DNA of 64,000 bases from Pseudonocardia sp. C8 (GTDB taxonomy: Bacteria > Actinomycetota > Actinomycetes > Mycobacteriales > Pseudonocardiaceae): NCBI RefSeq assembly GCF_014267175.1, contig NZ_JACMTR010000002.1:4055501-4119500 (forward strand). The letters run 5' to 3'. Numbering within the stretch: position 1 is the first letter of the stretch; each line of letters opens with the position of its first letter. This document shows, in pieces, positions 33,182-40,996 of the stretch. A model generated the notes under the pieces. The model ran no database searches, was not told the origin of the DNA, and saw nothing but the letters and a program-made list of their open reading frames with translations. Made by a program: the position numbers and the translations under genes.

Positions 33182-34477
33182 ATGCGAGCGAACTCGAGCG
33201 AGGACGGGGACCCGGTCACGGCCGCGCTGTTGGCGATGCTCGACCAGCTGTCCACGCTCGCCGACACCGACACCGACACCGACCCCACCGGCGGGGTGAC
33301 CGCCGCGACCCGGATCGACCGGATCGCGCTGCTGGAAAAGCTCCGTGGCGCGGTCGCGGCCGCCCAGCACACCGAGGCGATCGGGTTCGCCCGCGCCCAG
33401 GTCGAGGACACGATCGCCCGCGGCGACATTCACCCCAGCAGGGTGCAGCGCGGGATCGCCGACCAGATCGCCCTCGCTTCTCGCATCTCGCCCACCGCGG
33501 GGTCGCGGCGGTTGAACACCGCCCGCATCTTGCGCGCCGACCTGCCCGGCGTGCGCGGGCTGCTCGTGCAGGGCCGGGTCTCCGAAGACCTGGCTGCCCA
33601 GGTGGTGTCGGAGATCCGGCACCTGTCGCCGGAGCTGCGCCGGCAGGTGGACGCCCAGATCGTCGCCGCCCGGGTCGAGGACCTGAATCCGCGCCAGGCC
33701 GCGTTGAAGGTCCGCGACCTGGCCTACCAGGCGGACAAGGCCGCTTATGTCCAGCGGGGTCGCACCGCCCGTAAGGACCGCCGGGTCACCCTGCGGCCGG
33801 CCCCGGACACCATGGCCGTGCTCTCCGCCCTGGTGCCGGTCGAGCAAGGCGTGGCCGCGCTGGCGGCGTTGCGCCGGCACGCCGATGCCACGGTCGGGGT
33901 CGGCGACGAACCGCGTAACCGGGACCAGGTGATGGCCGACACCCTGGTCGAACGCCTCACCGGCCAAGCCGAAGCCGCTGATGTGAACGTCGAGGTCGGC
34001 ATCGTCATCCCGGTCGACGCCCTGATCGACCCCCGCTCCCCGGCCACCGCCCAGGTGGTCGGGCACGGCCCGATCCCGGCCTGCCTCGCCCGCGAGGTCC
34101 TGGCCGGCACCAAAGGCCGCCGCTGGTGGCGACGCCTGTTCACCCAACCGGCCGGCGGCCCGCTGATCGGCACCGACCCCCGGCGCCGCTACTTCGACGG
34201 CGTGCTCGCCGCGTTGATCCGGATCCGGGACGACGACCGCTGCCGGGATCCCTACTGCGGGGCACCGTGCCGCAACATCGACCACATCCACCCCGACGCC
34301 CAGGGCGGACCCACCAGCTACACCAACGGCCGCGGCACCTGCGTACGCGGCAACCAGGTCAAGGAACTGCCCGGCTGGACCGCCGAGGTCGTCCACGACG
34401 GGCTCGGCGACCAGCCGCACACCGTGCGGACCACCACCCCGACCGGGCACACCTACACCAGCCGCGCCGGACCCTGA
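33182..34477 (+). CDS. DUF222/REP13E12-type HNH endonuclease-like protein
   Basis: A 431-residue protein with an N-terminal helical DUF222 domain and a C-terminal HNH domain (RDDDRCRDPYCGAPCRNIDHIHP, about residues 345-367, followed by GGPTSYTNGRGTCVRGNQVK). The zinc Cys residues and the D-H-I-H core are intact. Such genes are multicopy in actinobacteria and related to the mycobacterial 13E12 repeat family; their role is unknown but a selfish or phage-related origin is often suspected. Converges on the methionine aminopeptidase with only four bases between the stops. Leaderless promoter. Confidence 0.85.
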   Translation: MRANSSEDGDPVTAALLAMLDQLSTLADTDTDTDPTGGVTAATRIDRIALLEKLRGAVAAAQHTEAIGFARAQVEDTIARGDIHPSRVQRGIADQIALASRISPTAGSRRLNTARILRADLPGVRGLLVQGRVSEDLAAQVVSEIRHLSPELRRQVDAQIVAARVEDLNPRQAALKVRDLAYQADKAAYVQRGRTARKDRRVTLRPAPDTMAVLSALVPVEQGVAALAALRRHADATVGVGDEPRNRDQVMADTLVERLTGQAEAADVNVEVGIVIPVDALIDPRSPATAQVVGHGPIPACLAREVLAGTKGRRWWRRLFTQPAGGPLIGTDPRRRYFDGVLAALIRIRDDDRCRDPYCGAPCRNIDHIHPDAQGGPTSYTNGRGTCVRGNQVKELPGWTAEVVHDGLGDQPHTVRTTTPTGHTYTSRAGP

Positions 34478-34481
34478 ACGA

Positions 34482-35255
34482 TCAGACCCCCTCGGCCCGG
34501 GTGAGCACCAGCGGTCCGTACTCGGTGATGGCGATGGTGTGCTCGGAATGGGTGGTCCGCGATCCGTCGGCCGAGCGGATCGTCCACCCGTCGGGGTCGA
34601 ATCGGATCCGGTCGGTGCCGCGCGCGAACCACGGCTCGAGGGCGAGTGTCAGGCCGGGCTGCAGCCGGAGGCCGCGCCCCGGACGTCCACGGTTGGGAAC
34701 GTGCGGGTCCTCGTGCATCGTGCGCCCGAGCCCGTGCCCGCCGAACTCGAGGTTCACCGGGTAGCCGTGCTGCGCAGCGACAGCACCGATCGCCGCCGAG
34801 ATGTCACCGAGCCGGTTGCCGGGCTGCGCCGCGGCGATACCGGCGTCGAGAGCCTCCTCGCTCGCACGCACCAGGCGCAGGTCCTCCGTATCCGGCGTCC
34901 CGACGATCACCGTGACCGCGGAGTCGGCCACCCAGCCGTCGATACCCACGGCCAGGTCCATGCTCAGGACGTCACCGTCGCGCAGCGCGTAGTCGTGCGG
35001 CAGGCCGTGCAGGACCGCATCGTTGACCGAGAGGCAGACGACGTTGCGGAAGGCGCCCCGCCCGAAGGACGGCGCGTAGTCCCAGTAGCACGAGTCGGCC
35101 CCGCGGTCGCGGATCATCCGCCGGGCATGCCGTTCGAGGTCGAGCAGGTTGATCCCCACCTGTGCACGGGCCGCCAGCTCGGACAGCACCTGGGCCACGA
35201 ACCGGCCTGCGACGTGCATCCGCTCGATCTCGGCGGGGGTCTTGAGCTCGATCAC
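34482..35255 (-). CDS. map: type I methionine aminopeptidase (accessory copy)
   Basis: A 257-residue metalloprotease removing N-terminal Met from new proteins. The five metal ligands are visible: Asp in SMDLAVGIDG, Asp in GWVADSAV, His in FGGHGLGRTMHEDP, Glu in LALEPWF and Glu in HSEHT. GTG start behind AGGAGTGTGTC. Start regions of Map and a small XRE gene face each other over 47 bases holding a 22-bp palindrome, so the regulator probably controls this copy. The housekeeping map gene, usually beside secY/adk, is not in this window, so a specialised or resistance role (for example to a Map inhibitor) is possible. Confidence 0.88.
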   Translation of the reverse strand: MIELKTPAEIERMHVAGRFVAQVLSELAARAQVGINLLDLERHARRMIRDRGADSCYWDYAPSFGRGAFRNVVCLSVNDAVLHGLPHDYALRDGDVLSMDLAVGIDGWVADSAVTVIVGTPDTEDLRLVRASEEALDAGIAAAQPGNRLGDISAAIGAVAAQHGYPVNLEFGGHGLGRTMHEDPHVPNRGRPGRGLRLQPGLTLALEPWFARGTDRIRFDPDGWTIRSADGSRTTHSEHTIAITEYGPLVLTRAEGV

Positions 35256-35273
35256 GACACACTCCTGGGCGGG

Positions 35274-35295
35274 ATACTTATACCGGTATTAGTAT
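35274..35295. promoter_or_regulatory. palindromic operator with two divergent -10 boxes (map/XRE)
   Basis: ATACTTATACCGGTATTAGTAT is a 22-base palindrome with one mismatched pair, centred on ACCGGT (positions 35274-35295; written here as a description of the single site). Rightward, TAGTAT (35290-35295) lies seven bases before the XRE ATG, the leaderless spacing. Leftward, TAAGTAT lies at the other end before the map ribosome binding site. A regulator bound here would block both promoters. Confidence 0.7.
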
Positions 35296-35302
35296 CACGC
35301 GC

Positions 35303-35560
35303 ATGGTGCGTGTGCCATTGACGGCCGACGATCACGAGCGGGGCCGGCGCCTCGGCCGGCTGCTCAGGGAGGCGCGCGGCCCGCGGAGCATGACCTCGGT
35401 CGCCGCCTCGGCCGGCATCTCGGTGGAGACCCTCCGGAAGATCGAGAGCGGGCGCGTGCCCACCCCGGCGTTCTTCACGATCGCCGCGCTGGCCGCGGAG
35501 CTCGACCTCCCGCTCGGCGACCTCGCTGCGGCCTGCGAGGGACCACTCGTCGCCCGGTGA
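35303..35560 (+). CDS. small XRE-family helix-turn-helix regulator
   Basis: An 85-residue protein that is mostly an HTH_3 domain: GRLLREARG, then SVAASAGISVETLRKIESGRVP as the helix-turn-helix (residues about 31-52), then FFTIAALAAELDLPLGDLAAA. No sensory domain is attached. Divergent from map with the shared palindrome, so autoregulation and control of map are the obvious guess. The leaderless transcript would give fast, low-level expression. Confidence 0.8.
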   Translation: MVRVPLTADDHERGRRLGRLLREARGPRSMTSVAASAGISVETLRKIESGRVPTPAFFTIAALAAELDLPLGDLAAACEGPLVAR

Positions 35561-35624
35561 ATCAGCGGGAGCCTCCGGCACTTCCCGCATTTACCTACTA
35601 CTGAGGACGATGGACCCGGAGATC

Positions 35625-35654
35625 TCCGATACGCTCACCTCCGATACGATCACC
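35625..35654 (+). repeat. tandem 15-bp direct repeat upstream of the AbfB-like gene
   Basis: TCCGATACGCTCACC is followed at once by TCCGATACGATCACC (14 of 15 identical), 24 to 53 bases before the ATG. The second copy holds TACGAT, a fair -10 hexamer. It could be a pair of regulator sites or a duplicated promoter segment. Confidence 0.55.
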
Positions 35655-35677
35655 GGTGAACGAGCAGGGAGCCAACA

Positions 35678-36118
35678 ATGGCGGTACGCCTGCAGTCGAT
35701 CAATTTTCCGGACTTCTTCATCCGGCACCAGAACTTCGAAGCGGAGCTGATGAAGCCCGACTCCCCCGGCTTCGCGGAGGACTTCCTGTGGGAGGAAAGG
35801 TTCCGCGGGAAGGATGATGCCGGCTTCACGCTGGTTCGCTTCGAGTCGATCAATCGCCCGAACCACTTCCTCCGGCACACGGACTTCCGGCTCGTCCTGC
35901 AGAGGGACGAGAACAACGAACTCTTCAAGAAGGACTCCACATTCCGCCGAAGAAACGGTCGGGCCGGTGACCCGGAGGACGGCTGGAGATCCTTCGAGGC
36001 GAGCAACTTCGAGAATCGCTTCATCCGGCACCGCAACTTTCACGTATTCGTGGAGTCGAACGAGAAGAACCCCAGCACCTTCAATTCGGACGCAACGTTC
36101 CGAAGGGTCGATGCGTAG
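35678..36118 (+). CDS. AbfB-like beta-trefoil carbohydrate-binding protein
   Basis: A 146-residue protein of three internal repeats: LQSINFPDFFIRH, FESINRPNHFLRH and FEASNFENRFIRH, each followed by an F-x-(L/V) strand. This is the beta-trefoil arabinofuranose-binding AbfB domain. No enzyme domain and no signal peptide are present, so it is a stand-alone lectin-like protein in the cytosol. GGGAGCC before the ATG serves as ribosome binding site. Base composition is clearly less GC-rich than its neighbours, suggesting recent transfer. It converges on nadD with three bases between. Confidence 0.8.
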   Translation: MAVRLQSINFPDFFIRHQNFEAELMKPDSPGFAEDFLWEERFRGKDDAGFTLVRFESINRPNHFLRHTDFRLVLQRDENNELFKKDSTFRRRNGRAGDPEDGWRSFEASNFENRFIRHRNFHVFVESNEKNPSTFNSDATFRRVDA

Positions 36119-36121
36119 GGG

Positions 36122-36715
36122 TCAGTGGCTCGCTTCGAGGTAGAGCCCGCGCTTGGAGATGTACTGGACGACCCCGTCCGGCACCAGGTACCACACCGGC
36201 CGCCCCGCGGCGACGCGCGTCCGGCAGTCACTCGACGAGATCGCCATCGCCGGCACCTCGACCAGCGTCACCGACCCCTCCGGCAGGTGCCCGTCGGCCA
36301 GCTCGTACCCGGGCCGGGTCACGCCGACGAAGTGCGCGTGGCTGAACAGCTCGTCGATCTTGTGCCAGGAGAGGATCTGCTGGAGCGCATCGGCGCCGGT
36401 GATGAAGAACAGCTGCGCGCCGGGCATCGCGCCCTGCAGGTCCGCGAGGGTGTCGGCGGTGTAGGTGGGGCCACCGCGGTCGACGTCGACCCGGCTCACC
36501 GAGAACCGGGGGTTCGACGCGGTCGCGATCACCGTCATCAGGTAGCGGTCCTCGGCCGGGGAGACCTCGCGGTGCGACTTCTGCCAGGGCTGCCCGGTCG
36601 GCACGAAGATCACTTCGTCGAGGTCGAAGCGGGCCGCGACCTCGCTGGCCGCCACGAGGTGGCCGTGGTGGATGGGATCGAACGTCCCGCCCATCACGCC
36701 GATCTTGCGCTGCAT
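36122..36715 (-). CDS. nadD: nicotinate-nucleotide adenylyltransferase
   Basis: A 197-residue nucleotidyltransferase forming deamido-NAD from nicotinate mononucleotide and [23 protein letters not shown] holds the H-x-G-H motif; [11 protein letters not shown] and the C-terminal [11 protein letters not shown] (ISSTxIR-type motif) are present. TAATCT six bases before the ATG points to a leaderless transcript; a GCCGCA/TGCGGC inverted repeat brackets that hexamer. In mycobacteria rsfS follows directly; here it is 9 kb away. Confidence 0.95.
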   Translation of the reverse strand: MQRKIGVMGGTFDPIHHGHLVAASEVAARFDLDEVIFVPTGQPWQKSHREVSPAEDRYLMTVIATASNPRFSVSRVDVDRGGPTYTADTLADLQGAMPGAQLFFITGADALQQILSWHKIDELFSHAHFVGVTRPGYELADGHLPEGSVTLVEVPAMAISSSDCRTRVAAGRPVWYLVPDGVVQYISKRGLYLEASH

Positions 36716-36716
36716 C

Positions 36717-36733
36717 GCCGCAGATTATGCGGC
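36717..36733. promoter_or_regulatory. nadD -10 box inside an inverted repeat
   Basis: GCCGCA (36717-36722) and TGCGGC (36728-36733) flank GATTA; on the minus strand TAATCT (36722-36727) is the -10 hexamer six bases before the nadD ATG. A regulator binding the repeat would cover the promoter. The same bases encode the AlkB stop codon. Confidence 0.45.
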
Positions 36734-37369
36734 GCGCCCGTCCGGCGGAATCCCCGGTGCCCCCGGGTACAGGTGCCGGAACTGCAGGCTGATCCGCGGC
36801 CCGGAGGCCGCGACCTTCGGGACGCTGTGCTGCCAGGTCCGCTGGCACGTCCCGCCCATCACCAGCAGGTCCCCGGACGCCGGGGTGAACGACACCGACG
36901 GCCCGCCGCCGGCCGGGCGCAGCCGCAGCGGCCGGGCGGCGCCGAGCGACACGAGCGCGACGACGGCCTCCGCGCACTCCCGCGCGACCCGGTCGCCGTG
37001 CCAGGCGACGCCGTCGGCGCCGTCCCGGTACAGGTTCGCGCCGACCTGGGTGAACCGCACGCCGTAGCGGGCACCCAGCTCGACCGCCATGTCCCGCAGC
37101 CGCCGGGGCGGCTCGTCGCCGTCGGCGAGGAGCCAGCGGTGGGTCAGCCGCGGCTCGTCGACCATGCGGTCGTACATCCGCCGGCGATGCGCCCGGAACG
37201 GCACGCTCGCCCGCAGCCGGTCGAACAGCACGTCCGGGTCGGGCACCCAACCGGGCATCACGTCGACCCACGCGCCGTACCCCAGCTCGTGCCGGACCGT
37301 CGACGCGAGGCCGCAGCCACCGTCGCCGACCACGGTCGCGAACAGCGATCCCTGCCAGCCGACGTCCAC
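36725..37369 (-). CDS. alkB: AlkB-family 2-oxoglutarate/Fe(II) dioxygenase (DNA alkylation repair)
   Basis: A 214-residue dioxygenase expected to demethylate 1-methyladenine and 3-methylcytosine in DNA. The iron ligands are in AWHGDRV (His, Asp; about residue 123) and WQHSVPK (His), and RISLQFR supplies the 2-oxoglutarate arginine. YDRMVDEPRLTHRWL and VGANLYRDGADGVAWH are typical of this actinobacterial AlkB subtype. The GTG start lies six bases after a TAGGGT -10 box, and an exact TCGAAC-N4-GTTCGA SOS box is located 20 bases before the start, so LexA control is expected. Confidence 0.88.
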   Translation of the reverse strand: MDVGWQGSLFATVVGDGGCGLASTVRHELGYGAWVDVMPGWVPDPDVLFDRLRASVPFRAHRRRMYDRMVDEPRLTHRWLLADGDEPPRRLRDMAVELGARYGVRFTQVGANLYRDGADGVAWHGDRVARECAEAVVALVSLGAARPLRLRPAGGGPSVSFTPASGDLLVMGGTCQRTWQHSVPKVAASGPRISLQFRHLYPGAPGIPPDGRAA

Positions 37370-37375
37370 ACCCCC

Positions 37376-37381
37376 ACCCTA
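37376..37381 (-). promoter_or_regulatory. -10 box (TAGGGT) for leaderless alkB
   Basis: On the minus strand TAGGGT is followed by GGGGGT and GTG. The SOS box starts seven bases upstream of this hexamer. Confidence 0.5.
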
Positions 37382-37388
37382 CGCCGGA

Positions 37389-37404
37389 TCGAACGAAGGT
37401 TCGA
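37389..37404. promoter_or_regulatory. LexA (SOS) box upstream of alkB
   Basis: TCGAACGAAGGTTCGA fits the actinobacterial/Bacillus LexA consensus TCGAAC-N4-GTTCGA at all twelve specified positions. It sits in the -35/-10 spacer of the alkB promoter. It is also about 105 bases from the divergent membrane-protein gene, which has its own promoter closer in. Confidence 0.75.
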
Positions 37405-37496
37405 CCCGAATGGGGTGCACCTGCCGCTCGGCGGCGCTGGGCCCGCACCCACCGCGCCGGACCGCCTCCGCCGGCTGAGCCACGGTGACCCGCCGG

Positions 37497-37502
37497 TAAC
37501 GT
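37497..37502 (+). promoter_or_regulatory. -10 box (TAACGT) for the leaderless membrane-protein gene
   Basis: TAACGT lies seven bases before the ATG at 37510; no ribosome binding site is present. Confidence 0.45.
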
Positions 37503-37509
37503 CGACCCC

Positions 37510-38310
37510 ATGCGCGTTCCGGACACCGGTGACCGGGCTCCCCACCACTCCGGTCCCCGCTCCCCCGCCGACGGCCCGGACCTCCCGTCGTACCCGGCAC
37601 CACCCACCCCGGCAGGCCCGGCCGGTCAGGCGGGCCCGACCGGGCGCCGCCGGCTGCGCGAGGGCGCGCTCCCCGACGAGCGGGGCGCCGGCGAGACACC
37701 GGCCCACGTGACGCCCGCGGGCCCGTGGCCGACCGTGCAGCCGCCGTCGACCCGCGCGGTCCTGGTCACCCGGGCGGCGGCCGTCGTCGCCGTCGTGTGG
37801 TTCTGCGTGGTGTACACGATCGCCACCGACGTCCTCTCCCGGGCGGAGTACCTGCTGACCGGTGTCGTCGCCGGCGGGCTCCTGTGCCTGGCCGGCGCGA
37901 TGCTGCTGTGGCTGTACGCGCCGCGGACCCCGGCCCGCGTGGCGCCGGCACGCGGCCCCGAGATGGGCCTCGCGCGCGACCGCGCCGCCGCCCGGACGCT
38001 GCTGCGCTCCGGCGGCACCCCGGACGCCGAGCAGCGGCGCCTGATCGCGATCGAGGTCCTCGCCGACGCGAAGCTTCCGCTGGTCACCGGCGCGACCTTC
38101 GGGTTCCTCGGGCCGCTGGTCGTCGCGGTCGCGCACAACAGCGGCGGTGTCGGCTGGCTGGGCCCGGTCACCGCCGGGCTGATCCTCCTCGTGCTCGCCG
38201 GGCTCGGCTGGCGGACCGGGTCGGCCTGGGCGCTGCACCGGGCGGCCGACCGCAGGCACACCGTCCCGCGCTACGCCGACTCCGGTTCACCCTGGCGCCC
38301 CTGGCCCTGA
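37510..38310 (+). CDS. hypothetical membrane protein with Pro-rich N-terminus (266 aa)
   Basis: Residues 1-80 are Pro/Gly/Ala-rich and disordered. Two transmembrane helices (AVVAVVWFCVVYTIATDV; YLLTGVVAGGLLCLAGAMLLWLY) are followed by a soluble loop (GPEMGLARDRAAARTLL) and two more helices (TFGFLGPLVVAVAH; LGPVTAGLILLVLAGLG). Not recognised as a characterised family. A leaderless promoter precedes the ATG. It converges on a TetR gene ten bases away. Confidence 0.65.
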   Translation: MRVPDTGDRAPHHSGPRSPADGPDLPSYPAPPTPAGPAGQAGPTGRRRLREGALPDERGAGETPAHVTPAGPWPTVQPPSTRAVLVTRAAAVVAVVWFCVVYTIATDVLSRAEYLLTGVVAGGLLCLAGAMLLWLYAPRTPARVAPARGPEMGLARDRAAARTLLRSGGTPDAEQRRLIAIEVLADAKLPLVTGATFGFLGPLVVAVAHNSGGVGWLGPVTAGLILLVLAGLGWRTGSAWALHRAADRRHTVPRYADSGSPWRPWP

Positions 38311-38320
38311 CCGGCCCCGG

Positions 38321-38878
38321 TCACGCGAACGCCGCGGTCACGAACGCCAGCTCGGGTTCCATGCCGTCCCGGTCGTCCGCGTGCCGGGCGACCGCGTGCC
38401 GGTGCCCGATCGCCGCGGCGAGCAGCCGGGCGGCTCCCCGGACCCGCTCCGGGTCACCGCCGGCCGCCGCGAGAACCTCGTGCACGGCCTGCTCCAGCTC
38501 GCAGGCGCGGCGTTGCAGGGCCTGGCGGACCGCGGGGTGGGTGTCCGCCTCCCGCCACAGCAGGTGCGACAGCACCGCCGAGGAGTCCAGCGCCCGGTCC
38601 AGCGCGGCCACCAGCGCACCCAGCCCGGCCCGGAGATCACCGGGCACGGCGACGTCGCAGCCGCGGACCGGGTGCGGCAGCCGCTCGACCAGGGCCTCCA
38701 GCAGGTCGGGCTTGCGCCGGAAGTAGTAGTGCACCAGCCCCTTGGGCACGCCGGCCTGCTCGGCGATCCGGGACGTCGGCGTCGCGTCGAAGCCGTGCTC
38801 GGCGAACAGGGACTCGGCCGCGTCCAGGATCCGCTCCCGGGCCGGGCCGCCGTCGGCGGGCGTGGAGATCGATGACAC
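38321..38878 (-). CDS. TetR-family transcriptional regulator
   Basis: A 185-residue regulator. The N-terminal HTH (ILDAAESLFAEHGFDATPTSRIAEQAGVPKGLVHYYF, quoted only for its core around IAEQAGVPKGLVHYYF) is intact; the C-terminal ligand domain (residues about 65-185) is helical and includes SAVLSHLLWREADTHPAVRQAL. GTG start. The targets are not evident: no divergent gene abuts it, and the SPW-repeat gene upstream faces the same way. The palindrome between it and the convergent gene (TGACCGG-N2-CCGGTCA, 38308-38323) is probably a terminator rather than an operator. Confidence 0.8.
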   Translation of the reverse strand: MSSISTPADGGPARERILDAAESLFAEHGFDATPTSRIAEQAGVPKGLVHYYFRRKPDLLEALVERLPHPVRGCDVAVPGDLRAGLGALVAALDRALDSSAVLSHLLWREADTHPAVRQALQRRACELEQAVHEVLAAAGGDPERVRGAARLLAAAIGHRHAVARHADDRDGMEPELAFVTAAFA

Positions 38879-38957
38879 GCGCCGATCCTGCCGGGCGCGC
38901 CGGGGGGACCGCGACCGGCGCGGCCGCGGTCCCCTTACCGATGTGTCGACGGTCGCG

Positions 38958-39323
38958 TCAGTGTGCGGCCAGGCCGCGGTGCTCGGCCTGCGCCGCCGGG
39001 AGCGCGGCCGCGGCCACGGCCACGGCGAGCACGCCCGCGATCCAGGACGTCCACGACGCCCCGGTCATCTCGGTGTATCCCATCACCCACGGCGCCAGGA
39101 ACAGCAGGACACCGATGACGCCGTGGGTCCATTCACTCGCCACCGAACCGGGCATGGCGAGCGACCAGAGCGACGTGGCGGCCAGCACCACGCCCAGTAC
39201 GACCATCGTCCACGCGGCGGCCATGTTGGTCGCCGTCACCAGCGGGGCGAGAGCCGTGAGCACACCGATCACCAGGGCGGCCCAGTCCTGCCACCGCTGC
39301 CACGTGTGAGCCGTCCGTGCCAT
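38958..39323 (-). CDS. SPW-repeat membrane protein
   Basis: A 121-residue integral membrane protein with four hydrophobic helices and two SPW-type repeats: DWAALVIGVLTALAPLV and SEWTHGVIGVLLFLAPWVMGY, the second with the typical A-P-W. The family is widespread in actinobacteria and proteobacteria and uncharacterised. The ATG at 39323 follows GGAGAAGGTGATCGCG; an upstream in-frame ATG at 39332 lies inside that ribosome binding site. Confidence 0.8.
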   Translation of the reverse strand: MARTAHTWQRWQDWAALVIGVLTALAPLVTATNMAAAWTMVVLGVVLAATSLWSLAMPGSVASEWTHGVIGVLLFLAPWVMGYTEMTGASWTSWIAGVLAVAVAAAALPAAQAEHRGLAAH

Positions 39324-39436
39324 CGCGATCACCTTCTCCGTGAGAACCCTGTTGGGGTAGCACCGGTGTACGCCTGATTGGCCAGCCGGTCAAGAAACCG
39401 GACGAACGGGCCGTTACCGGACCGTGACCAGCGGCG

Positions 39437-40885
39437 TCAGACCGGCAGCAGGGCCTCGACGACGTCGGCCAGCTGGGCGGCCGTCCGGCACTCGTGCATC
39501 GGCAGCACCTCGCCGTACCGGTGCGCCGCCGAGTCCCCGCTGCCCCACATCCGTTCGGGCTCGGGGTTCAGCCAGTGCGCATGCCGGGCGCGGTCGCGCA
39601 TCATCCGCAACCCGCGCAGGTTGGGGTCGCGATAGTTGGTCCGGCCGTCGCCGAGGACCAGCAGCGACGTCTTCGGGGTGATCGCGTCGGCGTACTGCTC
39701 GAGGAAGTCGCCGAACGCGCTGCCGTAGTCGGAGTGCCCGTCGAACGCGGTCAGCTGCGCCTCGCGCAGCACCCGCTGCATCACCCCGGCAAGCTCGGCG
39801 CCGGGCTCGAACAGGTGCGTGACCTCGTCGGTGCGCTCGACGAACGCGAACACCCGCACCTTCGAGAACTGCTCGCGCAGCGCCTGGACCAGCAGCAGCG
39901 TGAAGTGGCTGAACCCGGCGACCGACCCGGAGACGTCGCACAGCACCACCAGCTCCGGGCGACCGGGCCGCCGCGTCCGGTACGCCGGGTCCATCGGCAC
40001 CCCGCCGGTGGACATCGACCGGCGCAGGGTCCGCCGCAGGTCCATCTGCCCGCGGTGCGCGCGTTTGCGGCGCACCGAGAGCCGGGAGGCGAGCCGGCGG
40101 GCCAGCGGGTGCACGGTGCGGCGCAGCTCGGCGAGCTGGACGGCGTTCGCGCTGAGGAAGTCCACCTGGTCCGGCTGCTTCGGCGTGGTCGAGCGGGCCA
40201 CCTGCTCGCGGCCGCGCTGCTCGGCGGTACGCCGGCGGGCCTCGTCGCGGATCATGTCGCGGAAGCGGGCGATCCGGGCGCGGATCTCGCGCCGCCGCAC
40301 CTCGGAGACGAAGTCGGTGTCCCCCTCCTGCCGCAGGCCGTCGAGGATCTGCGCCAGCAACGTGTCCGGCGACAGCGCGTTCAACGCCTGGTAGGCCGAC
40401 CAGTGGGGCTTCGCGGCCTGCCCGCGCACGCCCTGCCCGGCGGCACCGGCGTTGCCGATCGCGTCCACCGCGGCCCGGGCCAGCTCGCGCAGTGTCTCCT
40501 CGTCGCCGTCGCGGAGCAGGTCGGCGAGGATCTCGCGGAGGGCGTCGACGTCGACGGCGCCCTGCCCGCCGCCGGCCTGGCCGTCGTCGACCCGCGGGAC
40601 GTCGACCTCGGAGGCGCCCGCACCGAGCGCGGGCGGGAACCACAGGTCGAACAGGGCGTCGAAGGTGTCGCGCTGGCCGGACCGGCGCAGCAGCGCCGCG
40701 GCCAGGCCCTCCCGCAGCTGCTCGCGCTCCAGGAGGTCCAGCACGCCGACGACCTGCGCAGCATCCACGGTCTCGCCCGGCCCGACGGCGACGTGGTGCC
40801 GGCGCAGCGCCGCGACGAAGTCGACCAGGTGGCCGGGCAGGCCGTGCGCGGACGCGACCGGCGACGGCGGCGGGACGGTGCTCAC
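39437..40885 (-). CDS. VWA-domain protein (CoxE/MoxR-partner type)
   Basis: A 482-residue protein with an N-terminal helical region (LVDFVAALRRHHVAVGPGETVDAAQ) and a C-terminal VWA domain; the MIDAS motif is CDVSGSVAGF (about residue 317), with later T and D positions in HSDYGSAF and LVLGDGRTN. It is the homologue of the mycobacterial protein next to the MoxR ATPase (Rv2425c/Rv2426c type). MoxR-VWA pairs act as chaperone-like metal insertion or remodelling factors. Here a secreted protease gene lies between the two. Confidence 0.85.
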   Translation of the reverse strand: MSTVPPPSPVASAHGLPGHLVDFVAALRRHHVAVGPGETVDAAQVVGVLDLLEREQLREGLAAALLRRSGQRDTFDALFDLWFPPALGAGASEVDVPRVDDGQAGGGQGAVDVDALREILADLLRDGDEETLRELARAAVDAIGNAGAAGQGVRGQAAKPHWSAYQALNALSPDTLLAQILDGLRQEGDTDFVSEVRRREIRARIARFRDMIRDEARRRTAEQRGREQVARSTTPKQPDQVDFLSANAVQLAELRRTVHPLARRLASRLSVRRKRAHRGQMDLRRTLRRSMSTGGVPMDPAYRTRRPGRPELVVLCDVSGSVAGFSHFTLLLVQALREQFSKVRVFAFVERTDEVTHLFEPGAELAGVMQRVLREAQLTAFDGHSDYGSAFGDFLEQYADAITPKTSLLVLGDGRTNYRDPNLRGLRMMRDRARHAHWLNPEPERMWGSGDSAAHRYGEVLPMHECRTAAQLADVVEALLPV

Positions 40886-40996
40886 CCGCCCATCATGCGC
40901 GACGATGCGGACCGTGCGCGACGCTCCGGCCGGCCGCCGAGCTCCGGCCGGAGCGCCGTCGTGCGCCGCGGTCCCACACCGCGGGGCTCGTGCCCG

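Noticed and set aside
33182-34477. Insertion sequence or homing endonuclease marker
   Set aside because: No inverted or target-site repeats were found around the DUF222-HNH gene, and convergent Map lies four bases away, so it is reported only as a gene.
38308-38323. TetR operator in the palindrome between the 37.5-kb membrane protein and the TetR gene
   Set aside because: The palindrome lies between two convergent stop codons and has no promoter next to it; a terminator role is more likely.
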